Shown here: piece after piece, positions 8,948 to 17,842 of the stretch
Numbering within the stretch: position 1 is the first letter of the stretch
Layout: every line of letters starts with the position of its first letter
Assembly: GCA_029907255.1 (NCBI GenBank)
Contig: JARYMF010000001.1
Coordinates: 124,001 to 188,000, forward strand
DNA length: 64,000 nucleotides
Source: Armatimonadota bacterium
Lineage (GTDB): Bacteria > Armatimonadota > UBA5829 > DTJY01
Direction of reading: 5' to 3'
The notes under the pieces: generated by a model
Seen by the model: only the letters and a program-made list of their open reading frames with translations
What the model was told of the DNA's origin: nothing
Database searches by the model: none
Made by a program: the position numbers and the translations under genes

Positions 8948-11116
8948 ATGCCGTCGTATTTCCGTTCCCCAGCTCCCTGTGTTTTCCTAGGAATCATTTT
9001 TGCGCTTTTGGGCTCCAGGGTTTCTTGTGCTCCCCCTGACAACTTCAGTGGGTTGAAAGGAGTAACTCTAAAGGAAAGCACAGCGCTTCCGGACCTTGCG
9101 CGTGAACTTCTTTCAACAAAGAAAGCGAAAATTGAGGGCGTCCAAGTTATTGAAGACCGAGCAGAATCATTAGTAGTGAGAGTAGCCTACAAAGACTTAG
9201 AAACCACTGAGGCTATGTTTCTAATAGTCAACGCTGAAGATGGCAAACGAAGGACTATAAAAGAAGTAGACACGTCGAAAACAGCTCTAACCGCAACTGA
9301 AGGAGAAATTACAGTAAGGCTGGAAATAGGGGCAAACGTTGCCCGGGGAACACAATTTGATCAATCGTTTCTCGTGGTCTTGATAGGCAAGGAAGGTGAT
9401 TTTAAGAAAGCTGCTATCAAGGTTTTCCAGTGCAATAAAAAATGGGAGAAGAGCCTTGCACCCGAAGAGATGATAATCAAGGTAGTCGCAGAGCCGATTG
9501 GGAAAAGCAAATCGCTTACTGCTGGAAGCGGACCGAGCCTTGTACTCAATCCAAAGGTTTTTGTAACAGCAAACCCGGTGCTCAAACCGGTTGGCGATGG
9601 GCGCTCGTCAGGTCCCAAAATTACAGTCGACAAGCTTCAACCTGTGGTACAAACAATCTCTAAAGATGTGACTCCGCGTCTACCATCAAATATTGGTGGT
9701 ATTGAGAGCACCACATCAGTAATAAAGATAACCCCTTCCCTTGTTGGATTGAAAGCAGCAAACTTGGTTATGGGATTGCCGAAAGATGTAAAAGACAACA
9801 ATGGGCAAGGCCCAAGCACCAATGCTATACGTCTTTTTGATACTTTATCTTCCGACATTGGGCTAACTGCTGAGGATATAATGGACTTACACCCCAATAT
9901 TTACGAGGATGCGAATCCCGATTCGGGTTATTTCTATTATCTTCCACGTGGTTACTATCTTTATTGGGATGAAGACACAGGATACGCACTCCGCATGCTT
10001 TACGGAGTATCAACCGGTGAGTCCAATGCAAATGTTGTGTCAATAGCCGCGCGCATCACATCGGGCGTGGACCCAATGGATATTGCTCTTGTTCGAAAAT
10101 TGCTTCAGAAGTATTGCGAAAGCACTTCACGAAAGTTTAGGGATCTTAAACCATTCCCCTTCAGCAGTATGTCAGTCTCGTTGAAAGGCGATTTGGGGCA
10201 GTATAATATTCCACCAGAGCGAATAAGCGTAACTGGAATTAGTGATATTGCCGGTATGATTGATATCTCCATGACCACAGACCCAGTCACAAAAGAAAAC
10301 TTGCAAATGGTTTTAACCCAAGGCCTTGGGATAAGCGGAACGGTAACATATCAATCGGCGTCAAGCTCAGGCAGTGGTTCACTTGAGGTTACCATTCCAG
10401 TTCTCATAAAGTTTGCAGATAAACATTCTTTTGGAGCTAGGCAGTTCGCTCGTGGTGTGAAGTTTAAGAATGCGTCTTTCTTTCCTGCAAAAATAAAGTA
10501 TCTCAACGTTCTTGTGCCAGGAGAGTCACCCACTGTTTACAGTTATGAACTGGCGGACACAATTGTTCCCAGCAGGGCAAGCGCTACTATTGAGGCTCAC
10601 AAAGTGCCATCGTGGCTGGATACATCGGCGCTCAAAATGTGGGTGGATTATTCCTTGGTTGCAGACGACCAGGATGCTATCGCAAAAGCAATTGAGGCTG
10701 TAACTGGCGGCGTGACTTCCATTGCTCAGTCTGAGATTACTTTCCGCACTTTGACTCCGTTGGCTGACACTGGGGTAGCGCTAGTGCTTGTTAGCGTATC
10801 TTCTAAGTATTTTGACCCGAATGCATCGGGTGAAATAGTGAAGACTCTTGAATTGACCCAAGATGGAGCAAGCTTCAAAGTTGGCCCAGTTTACCTGGTA
10901 AACCGACAACCTGGCGAAGAAAAACCAGGAGATCCATTGTTTAAATATAAGCTGACGGTTGTCAATCCCGATGGCACCACAAAGGAAGGTACAACGTGGA
11001 CGGAATCGAACAACCTAACGATTTATGTGGGTTCGGCACAGCTTCGTTCAATTATAGGAGTGCCAACGACGCCCGAATCGCCTGCGCCTGCCGAGCAACC
11101 AGCTACCCCAGGATAA
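8948..11116 (+). CDS. exported protein of unknown function, first of six paralogues
   Basis: This 722-residue protein starts at an ATG preceded by AAGGAGG and has a signal peptide ending near SRVSCA. Residues 25-320 are unique to it and look beta-rich and then low in structure (many Ser, Pro, Lys). From Y328 (YFYYLP) it carries the module found in the next five genes: a tyrosine cluster plus proline, an acidic-glycine turn (DEDTGY), a helical section, then beta-sandwich-like sequence. Near the end, YKLTVVNPDGTTKEG followed by LTIYVG corresponds to YSYEITWRLRGGQTI followed by FIFCDELP in the gene at 17843. It ends in a Pro-rich tail. I recognise no named domain or catalytic motif. It probably acts outside the cytoplasmic membrane. 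Confidence 0.75.
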   Translation: MPSYFRSPAPCVFLGIIFALLGSRVSCAPPDNFSGLKGVTLKESTALPDLARELLSTKKAKIEGVQVIEDRAESLVVRVAYKDLETTEAMFLIVNAEDGKRRTIKEVDTSKTALTATEGEITVRLEIGANVARGTQFDQSFLVVLIGKEGDFKKAAIKVFQCNKKWEKSLAPEEMIIKVVAEPIGKSKSLTAGSGPSLVLNPKVFVTANPVLKPVGDGRSSGPKITVDKLQPVVQTISKDVTPRLPSNIGGIESTTSVIKITPSLVGLKAANLVMGLPKDVKDNNGQGPSTNAIRLFDTLSSDIGLTAEDIMDLHPNIYEDANPDSGYFYYLPRGYYLYWDEDTGYALRMLYGVSTGESNANVVSIAARITSGVDPMDIALVRKLLQKYCESTSRKFRDLKPFPFSSMSVSLKGDLGQYNIPPERISVTGISDIAGMIDISMTTDPVTKENLQMVLTQGLGISGTVTYQSASSSGSGSLEVTIPVLIKFADKHSFGARQFARGVKFKNASFFPAKIKYLNVLVPGESPTVYSYELADTIVPSRASATIEAHKVPSWLDTSALKMWVDYSLVADDQDAIAKAIEAVTGGVTSIAQSEITFRTLTPLADTGVALVLVSVSSKYFDPNASGEIVKTLELTQDGASFKVGPVYLVNRQPGEEKPGDPLFKYKLTVVNPDGTTKEGTTWTESNNLTIYVGSAQLRSIIGVPTTPESPAPAEQPATPG

Positions 11117-12297
11117 TAAGACGCCTAAGTGCATTCTTAGCCATTCTTCTTTTGCTGATCTCGGATGCCTGTTCGGTGGCAGTTCCACTTCTTGGGAGGC
11201 CGCAAGAAATTGAGGGAGTTCGAATCTACCCAGATAGTGTGAATCCCTCAATCTTTTATTATGCGCCGGGGAAGTTGTTAATACCCGTTGATGCGAATGG
11301 AGCACCCGAGATTAGCTTTCTGCAAATGCGGTATATGGGCACTAGTGTTTCGGGCGACAAAGGGGAGTTCCGCACCCAAAGCATTCTCAGCTTTCGAGTC
11401 AAGATGGCGTCAATCGAAGCAAAAAGAATTGCGTTGGTGAAGGCAAAGCTAAGAACTCAAGGCGCTTCTGTGCCAAATCTTCGACCACTGCCAATTCGCA
11501 AAGTAGAAACCCTGCTAAACTATACTCGTTTAGTTGACCAACCTCGCGAAGAGCTTGCTTCAGATTCTAAACCCTCAGTTATTGGGGCTGGTTCGTTGGA
11601 AAATGTCGAAGGCACGGCTCCTAGGGAGGGTTATTGGAGCGAGCGCTTTTTTACAATAGCTCCTGATGATTTGACTAGCCAAGCCCTTGGGGATGCATTG
11701 CAGGCGGGAAGAGTGATACTGAGCCTGTCTTATGCTTTTTATGCTGAAGGCATCGCTTCGGAACAAGAAACCGCGCAGGTTGAGGGAAATGTTGACATTA
11801 ATCACGATGAAGAATCAAGGGAGGCTGAGAAGCCAAAGCCCAACCCCTACGTAGTTTTAGCAGATACGGTGTCGGTAACCATTGACGCTGTGAAATACCC
11901 AAACATATTCAAGCAGATTGATATCAACGAAAGCGTGCCAGCTAATTATGCAGCACTCTCTGTTTATTGCTATGATTTCAATAATTCGCTTCGCCCTGAC
12001 CTCTTTGAGAAAATAGTTGAAATCCAAGCGAAATCTATTACAGGAAAGCCGTTAACCGCTACGGTAACTTTCTCAAAATCAACTCCAGATATATATTCTG
12101 CCACAGTTCGCTTTAAATTTGCTGTTTCCCTAAAGGAACCTTATGCCTACAGGATTCGCGAGATTACAATGAGCGGCGAAGAGAAAATCAAACCTTGGCA
12201 ACCTGGCAAGCCATGGTCACAGATGTTAGACGTTACGACGCCTTCGGAAGAACTACCAAAGCCTTCCGAGAGTTCAAGTTTAGGAGACGAACAATGA
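10996..12297 (+). CDS. exported paralogue 2 of unknown function (true start probably near 11113)
   Basis: The only standard start codon in frame before the signal sequence is GTG 10996, which has AAGGAAGG five bases upstream, so the extent is given from there. The 39 residues it adds are polar and unlike a leader. From 11113, codon ATA gives (M)IRRLSAFLAILLLLISDACSVA, a textbook signal peptide, overlapping the previous stop as ATAA. The mature part begins with the shared module (SIFYYAP, then DANGAPEISFLQMRY). It lacks the central part of the larger paralogues, being about 394 residues from 11113, and ends with a beta-rich part containing EPYAYRIREITMSGEEK, like the YxYxV-DG strand pair of its relatives. 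The function is unknown. The stop overlaps the next start as ATGA. Confidence 0.7.
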   Translation: MDGIEQPNDLCGFGTASFNYRSANDARIACACRATSYPRIIRRLSAFLAILLLLISDACSVAVPLLGRPQEIEGVRIYPDSVNPSIFYYAPGKLLIPVDANGAPEISFLQMRYMGTSVSGDKGEFRTQSILSFRVKMASIEAKRIALVKAKLRTQGASVPNLRPLPIRKVETLLNYTRLVDQPREELASDSKPSVIGAGSLENVEGTAPREGYWSERFFTIAPDDLTSQALGDALQAGRVILSLSYAFYAEGIASEQETAQVEGNVDINHDEESREAEKPKPNPYVVLADTVSVTIDAVKYPNIFKQIDINESVPANYAALSVYCYDFNNSLRPDLFEKIVEIQAKSITGKPLTATVTFSKSTPDIYSATVRFKFAVSLKEPYAYRIREITMSGEEKIKPWQPGKPWSQMLDVTTPSEELPKPSESSSLGDEQ

Positions 12298-14087
12298 CAA
12301 AAATCCATACACTTTGCCTTGTGGTAGCTGTATTAGTGATTGTTAGTAGTTCTGGTTATGCCTTGGTAAAAATGGACGAAGGCAGAATGATGATTAATGG
12401 GGTTCAATTACTTCAGGACTATGCCGATCCAAAGTCATACTATTATGTGCCTACTTATCCCCGAATTGCCGTGAATGAGGATGGGACGCTAGCCTTTCTG
12501 TGTCTAAAGTATGTTGACCCGGCAGGCAAGACAGGGGGCGGCCTTTTTCATGCATTGGTCGAGTTTACCCTGCCGGCCGAAGTGGTCGCTGAACTCGATA
12601 AAGAGCTGAAGAAAAACATCCCGGACGCGAGAATTGTGGGTCCTGTCCCGCTAATGCAGGCAGAACCTGCTGAGGGAGAGGATGAACCAGGTAGCTTCGA
12701 AGTGGTATCGGCGGTGTTGAGCGATGTAGGCGGTTTTACTCGAAAGGTAGTTACAAGTGGAAAAGCTCCCATCACGCCTGGCAGCCGTGCGGCTGTAGCG
12801 GCAGTTTTAAATCAGCAAGGTGCCACTCTTTTGTGGGATTCTTTATCCGGCCCCACATCAGATGTCTCGATTGGCATTAATGCATACTACGAGGCGGCAG
12901 TAGTAGGCTTTGACGCTCGTGTTACAGCTGACGTTACTACCGTCTATAACCACTTCTCCAAGGTAATCAACGTCCAGCAAGATTACACCCGGCGGCAAAT
13001 TCGCGATATTGTTGATGAACTTCGACGGAACGGCACCATAAAAGTTGAGGTGCTTGATAGGACAAAGGCTTTGGACCTTAAGGCTGGGGATCTTCAGGCG
13101 TTAGTTGATACGATTACAAACAAAATTATTGAACTAATGTTTGATGCAAAAACTGGATTCTCGGCAGATCCGCCGCGTGAAGTTGCTGTAGAGCAGAGCC
13201 AAATTGCAGGTCGTCAATCGAAGGGGTGGCTTGCAAGGCTTTTCACAGGAACGGGTGACCAGAAATATTATACGGACAATCAATATGTGATGAAGAAACG
13301 TGAGGATATTCGTCAAAATACCTTTTCAGTAATCCTTACAAAGAACTCCACTGTGAAAGTGCCCGTCAATACAGCCGGCAATATTAGAGGACTCTATGAT
13401 GCATTAAAAGACGACCCCCGGTATTTCCGCGTTATAAACCTCGGAGACCCAGCTTTCGAGTTCCGAACAATTTACTTTCAGGTTGATGGCGACTATGCAA
13501 GTAGTTTCAGTGACGCCATCAATTTTGTTGCGGTGAATGTAAGAAAGAAACTAGGTGACAATCCTGAGTTTACAAGCACTTTGCGTTTTAGTCATGAAAA
13601 CGTTAAGGATGGAAAGCTAGTGCAAGAGGTAACATATCCTCGGTTAGGGGAAAAAGATGCAAGCTGGCTTGATTATGAATATCAAGTTATGTGGAGTGTG
13701 CGAAATCGCGATACCATAAGCATTCCATCTGATCCAACTAAGTGGTTAAAAGCCAACGACCCGGCAATTAGCTTGGTACCACCATTCGATAAGCAACTTA
13801 TCGAAGTAGATGCCGACCGCGGTTTATTCAACGATAAAGGCGTTATTAGCGCGAATCTGGTTTTCGAATATCTTGTTCTTGGCGAGCCAAAGAGAACAAG
13901 GGTTACTCTTCGAGCAAGAGATACCGAGAGTACTTCGCAAGTCACCCTGTATTTGGATCAGGGGTCAAAAGTCAAGGCCAAAGTAACCTGGTACTTCAAA
14001 GATGGTGGGAAGGTTGTGCAGGATCTCGGCGAAACAAAAGAAACCTACTTTGTGCTTATTCCGCCTTCGCAGGAGGCCCAAAGTTAG
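12294..14087 (+). CDS. exported paralogue 3 of unknown function
   Basis: The start is ATG 12294, within an ATGA overlap with the previous gene and behind AGGAG; a longer frame from 12195 would bury the signal peptide MTKIHTLCLVVAVLVIVSSSGYA. In the 597-residue product the shared signature is complete: YYYVP (49-53), NEDG (61-64), GGGLFH (81-86), ARIVGPVPL, SGKAPITPG, the helical IRDIVDELRRNG, VINLGDPAF (380-388) followed by VNVRKK, the MWSVRNRD strand, LVPPF, and a final beta-hairpin KVTWYFKDGGKV. No known catalytic motif is seen, and Cys is rare. The order of segments matches genes 14091, 15919 and 17843. It is probably a secreted or envelope-associated structural or binding protein. Confidence 0.78.
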   Translation: MTKIHTLCLVVAVLVIVSSSGYALVKMDEGRMMINGVQLLQDYADPKSYYYVPTYPRIAVNEDGTLAFLCLKYVDPAGKTGGGLFHALVEFTLPAEVVAELDKELKKNIPDARIVGPVPLMQAEPAEGEDEPGSFEVVSAVLSDVGGFTRKVVTSGKAPITPGSRAAVAAVLNQQGATLLWDSLSGPTSDVSIGINAYYEAAVVGFDARVTADVTTVYNHFSKVINVQQDYTRRQIRDIVDELRRNGTIKVEVLDRTKALDLKAGDLQALVDTITNKIIELMFDAKTGFSADPPREVAVEQSQIAGRQSKGWLARLFTGTGDQKYYTDNQYVMKKREDIRQNTFSVILTKNSTVKVPVNTAGNIRGLYDALKDDPRYFRVINLGDPAFEFRTIYFQVDGDYASSFSDAINFVAVNVRKKLGDNPEFTSTLRFSHENVKDGKLVQEVTYPRLGEKDASWLDYEYQVMWSVRNRDTISIPSDPTKWLKANDPAISLVPPFDKQLIEVDADRGLFNDKGVISANLVFEYLVLGEPKRTRVTLRARDTESTSQVTLYLDQGSKVKAKVTWYFKDGGKVVQDLGETKETYFVLIPPSQEAQS

Positions 14088-14090
14088 AAT

Positions 14091-15875
14091 ATGGGAAAAG
14101 TTAAAGTTTTCGGCACTTCCAATTATGTTTTTAGACGCCTTTTTTTATTGGTTTATCTGGTTGTTATTTTTGCAATTACTACAACCGCATGCCATGCCCA
14201 GCAAATACTAATTGATAGGGCGGTTCGAGTAGCTGGATTATGGTGCTTTCCACTCGTTACGAATCCGAAGGAATATCTTTATATCCCAGCCGATGGTCGC
14301 TTAAGCACTGACACCAATGGTGGACCGGAATTTAGCTTCATGCGCTATGTCGAAAACGTAAAGTCGGGTTCAGAGGACTCAACCACAATCACCGAAGCAG
14401 CAGGCGGCGGCGTTCTTCATTTCCTTGCAGAATACGGAACTTCAAAAGAACAAGTTTTGAAAGCGGAGGCTGAGCTTAGGAAGCTTCTTGATGATGAAGA
14501 AGTCAGGCTGAGAGGACCGGTAATATTCACCTCCGGCCGATACGCAATAATTTCTTCTTTAGCAATGGTTGATGTGCCGGATGGCGAAAATAACGCAAAG
14601 CGGAAAATGATTGCAACAGGAAACGCTCCAGTTCTTGAGGGGAACAAAATAGCGGTTTCGTTCAACTTGGATAAGCAAAGTGCTCAAATACTCTACAACA
14701 GCTTTCAGATGGCTAACCCCGATGTTTCAGTTGTTTTTGAAATGCAATTTGAGGGTCTCAGCGACGCATATGACGCCACGGTTGATATTGATTGGAGCGA
14801 GGTGCAGAAGGATCAGCAATTCAAAGCGGGAGCGAAAGTCTATTGTATTGGTGCCGAAGTAGACCTCGCTTTCCAGCGTCTGATGCGAAACAATGCAATT
14901 AAGTTGATTAGCAAAGGAGAACATGCCCCAACTGAGGCACTACTGAATACTGTTTACAGCAAACTGCTTGATCTACTTTTTACAAGAGTCGAAGAGCCGC
15001 CTCCGCCTTCTCAACAGGAAAATGCTCTTGATTCGTTGATGAAGCTAATCACAGGTGGGTCAAGCAGTGGTTCTTCTTATTTCTCGCTAACAGGTTCATA
15101 CAGGCTGAAAGAGATATCTTCAAGCGGTCATACTGTGCTCAATTTCAGCCACCAAGCAGTGTCAAAGCGAACAGCGCTGATTAGTTTTAACATAGGTGAT
15201 CTCTACAAGAAATACGGCGGGAATGAAAAATACTTCAAAGCAGTCAATCTAGCCGACCCAATGTTTTCCCAGAGAGAGGTGTTTGTTAGCGTTGATGGTA
15301 GCCTCCTTGATGACTTTGACAAGTATATTAACAACGTTACTGTGACAATCGAGAAGCAACATGAAAACGGCAACTCTACGGTGGGGGAGGTAGTAGTAGA
15401 TAGGAATACATTCGCACAGAAGGCAAACAAATTCTCGGTTGTATACGGCTGGAACGGCGATAATGATAGAGCTAAGTGGCTTGAATACCAGTATCGCGTA
15501 AAGTGGAGTTTTCGTGATGGCGCAACGCTGGAAGATGAATGGCGCAAAACAAGTTCTCCTATGATAAATGTCGTGCCTCCTTATGAAAGGCGTGAGATAT
15601 TAATTGAAGGCGATGTGCAAGCAATGAGGGACACAGGGGTTAAGTACTGTGTAGTTAAGTTGATATACGACTTTTTTGGCAAACCGAAGAGTAGGCAACT
15701 GTTAATTAGGGTCAAGAACGAGCCGATTGAGGAAAGGATTGCGGTAATCCAACCTAAAGGGGAATATCGCTATGATTATGAGGTTAGGTGGGGGTTAAAC
15801 GACGGAAGTGAAGTAACAAAGCCACTGACAGCCGATACTAGCGGCATTATATTTGTAGACGAGTTGCCGAAATAG
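14091..15875 (+). CDS. exported paralogue 4 of unknown function
   Basis: This 594-residue protein begins three bases after the previous stop. Its signal segment is RRLFLLVYLVVIFAITTTACHA. The mature protein opens QQILIDRAVRVAGLW, close to QEILLDKSVKAGQL in the gene at 17843. It carries YLYIP, NGGPEFSFMRYV, GGGVLH (105-110), RGPVIFTSGRYAIISS, TGNAPVLEG, VNLADPMF (from 385), VKWSFRDG, VVPPYERREI and the ending YDYEVRWGLNDG then IIFVDELPK. A short Pro/Gln linker (EEPPPPSQQ) and a Ser/Gly patch separate the two halves. The LDE-like end DELP is shared with the product of 17843. I recognise no family name; these two are the closest pair by eye. Confidence 0.78.
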   Translation: MGKVKVFGTSNYVFRRLFLLVYLVVIFAITTTACHAQQILIDRAVRVAGLWCFPLVTNPKEYLYIPADGRLSTDTNGGPEFSFMRYVENVKSGSEDSTTITEAAGGGVLHFLAEYGTSKEQVLKAEAELRKLLDDEEVRLRGPVIFTSGRYAIISSLAMVDVPDGENNAKRKMIATGNAPVLEGNKIAVSFNLDKQSAQILYNSFQMANPDVSVVFEMQFEGLSDAYDATVDIDWSEVQKDQQFKAGAKVYCIGAEVDLAFQRLMRNNAIKLISKGEHAPTEALLNTVYSKLLDLLFTRVEEPPPPSQQENALDSLMKLITGGSSSGSSYFSLTGSYRLKEISSSGHTVLNFSHQAVSKRTALISFNIGDLYKKYGGNEKYFKAVNLADPMFSQREVFVSVDGSLLDDFDKYINNVTVTIEKQHENGNSTVGEVVVDRNTFAQKANKFSVVYGWNGDNDRAKWLEYQYRVKWSFRDGATLEDEWRKTSSPMINVVPPYERREILIEGDVQAMRDTGVKYCVVKLIYDFFGKPKSRQLLIRVKNEPIEERIAVIQPKGEYRYDYEVRWGLNDGSEVTKPLTADTSGIIFVDELPK

Positions 15876-15918
15876 AGCGATTGCTCTGATATAGTCCACA
15901 AGGAAAGGATGGAAAACA

Positions 15919-17805
15919 ATGAGCAAAACAAAGATTCTGTTTGCAGGGCTTATTACAGTTTTGGTTATTTTGATTGTTGCATTGCAGTGTTCCGCAGGGA
16001 TGATGTACGAAGGGCGAAAAACTGTAACCCTTTCGGACGGAACAGCGGTAACACTGCTACAATCGGAGTCTTCAACTCAAATGAAACCGCAGTACTACTA
16101 CTTGCCAACGAACTTGCATCTTGCAACAAAGGAAGATGGCACGCCCCAATTTCTATTTTTAAAGTTTACAACAGAACAAAGGGAGGAAGCAGGGGGAATA
16201 AGCGGCGGGCTTCTACACTTCCTAATGGAATTTGGCCTTACGAAAGACCAGGAAGCAGAGCTCTTGAGGCTTGTTAGGGAGAAAGAACCAAAGGCGGAAA
16301 TACTAGGTGCGGCACCTGTTGTGCCTGATGGTGAAACAAGTACTTTTCAGATTACATCTGCAACACTGACAGATCAGGGTTTGACGAAATCTCTCATAAC
16401 ATCGGGCAAAGCGCCACTTATGCCTGGGCAGAGGGTGGCTGCGGCAGCGAGGCTCACCGCAAATGGCGCGCAATTGCTAGATGCAACATTCCAAAAATCG
16501 CGAAGTATAACCGACATATCGCTTTCATTCAACCTAGCATACTATACCATGATGCCTGCTGTTGAAGGGACAATCTATTTCCATTGGTCAAAGCTCCAGC
16601 AACAAGCAGACAGTCTCGCGGTTGAATACGAGCACAAATACAAGCGAAAGTGTTTCCTATTTTGGTGCAGTGATAGCAATCATAAATATACTTACAATGA
16701 AACCCGCCAAATGTTTGATTTTTTATGCGAAAAAGAAATTATAGTCATGAATTTCAAGGAAAAGATCTCCGATGAGCGTACGGCAAAAATCCGCGATGCG
16801 TTCTTCCAATTTTTCCTCAACAGCTTTGCAGAAAGTGAGCAAGTAAGCCCAGAAGAAATGCTGAATGAAGAGGATAGAGACAAGTCGGGCGACAGTGACC
16901 CGAAAGCACCAGCGGTACGCGGTGACAGCTATAGGATGAGTCATTACAAGTTTGCAAAATCGGAACAAATGAAGGACCGCTTCTGGTACCTTAAATACAG
17001 CCTTCCTTATCGTGAAACTTTGCAGCTGACGGCAAATCTTGCTGAGTGGTATGACGGCGTTAGGAATAATCCAAAGTGTGTTGCTGCAGTAAACTTGAAC
17101 GATCCTTTCTTCACGCACAGAGACATAAAATTCATTCTCGACCTTGATGCCAAAGAGATTTTTGATGAGGCTGTTAATTATGTGACCGTTAATGTTCGGA
17201 AAAAGAGAACAAGCGGTCGGGACTTTGAAGACCATGTAACCATTGATGCAAATTATCTTAAAAACAATGGTGTAACAGCTTCTGTTACATACGCCCGTGG
17301 GGATGATTCCAATCCCGATGTATACGAATACCAAGCGCAATGGAGTCTCAAGGGCGGCAACATCTATCCTGCAAACCCACAATGGGTGCAAGGAAGCTGG
17401 GAAGGTGTTACTCTCACGCCGCCTGTCCGCCCTATAACTATTGAGTTCGAGGGCGATTTGGATGCATTGAAGGAGAAAGATATTACCAGGTGTACGGCTC
17501 AATTGCACTATTATCAATTTGGTAAAGAAGTTGAAACCAACATCCATTTATCGCCGGCAAAGAAAGAGCCACTGGTTTCTGCGAAGATATTCATGGACCG
17601 CGACAAGAAAAACTACGCTTATAGGCTTATCTTCAACCACAAGACAGCCGGAAAGCTAGTGTGCCCATGGGTGGCAAACGTCAGTGATGAGTATATCTAT
17701 GCCACAATACCGGATGACCTGTTAATCACGGAGCTTTACAAAAAGAGAGCAGAAAGTCTTGTTACAGGGGCAATTGAGCGAGTTTTAGAGAAGCTTGGAA
17801 TGTAA
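15919..17805 (+). CDS. exported paralogue 5 of unknown function, the most divergent
   Basis: The 628-residue protein has a signal peptide ending near LQCSAG, where C25 could even be a lipobox cysteine (ALQCSAG), so it may be a lipoprotein. Shared features: YYYLP, KEDGTPQFLFLKF, SGGLLH (95-100), SGKAPLMPG, AVNLNDPFF (390-398), VNVRKK, QWSLKGG and TPPVRPITIEFEGD. Its own features are an inserted basic loop with two cysteines (KRKCFLFWC), a charged linker (EEDRDKSGDSDPK), and, in place of the DELP end, a helical C-terminal tail of about 40 residues after YIYATIPDD. The gap to the previous gene is 43 bases. Function is unknown; the divergence suggests a specialised role in the set. Confidence 0.76.
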   Translation: MSKTKILFAGLITVLVILIVALQCSAGMMYEGRKTVTLSDGTAVTLLQSESSTQMKPQYYYLPTNLHLATKEDGTPQFLFLKFTTEQREEAGGISGGLLHFLMEFGLTKDQEAELLRLVREKEPKAEILGAAPVVPDGETSTFQITSATLTDQGLTKSLITSGKAPLMPGQRVAAAARLTANGAQLLDATFQKSRSITDISLSFNLAYYTMMPAVEGTIYFHWSKLQQQADSLAVEYEHKYKRKCFLFWCSDSNHKYTYNETRQMFDFLCEKEIIVMNFKEKISDERTAKIRDAFFQFFLNSFAESEQVSPEEMLNEEDRDKSGDSDPKAPAVRGDSYRMSHYKFAKSEQMKDRFWYLKYSLPYRETLQLTANLAEWYDGVRNNPKCVAAVNLNDPFFTHRDIKFILDLDAKEIFDEAVNYVTVNVRKKRTSGRDFEDHVTIDANYLKNNGVTASVTYARGDDSNPDVYEYQAQWSLKGGNIYPANPQWVQGSWEGVTLTPPVRPITIEFEGDLDALKEKDITRCTAQLHYYQFGKEVETNIHLSPAKKEPLVSAKIFMDRDKKNYAYRLIFNHKTAGKLVCPWVANVSDEYIYATIPDDLLITELYKKRAESLVTGAIERVLEKLGM

Positions 17806-17842
17806 GAATGTCCCCCTGGGAACCTGGAAGGAGTTGAGGTAT

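Noticed and set aside
16723..17547. 274-codon open frame on the minus strand
   Set aside because: It lies entirely opposite the coding frame of the fifth paralogue, has no ribosome-binding site and resembles no protein family; it is a shadow of the biased codon use on the other strand.
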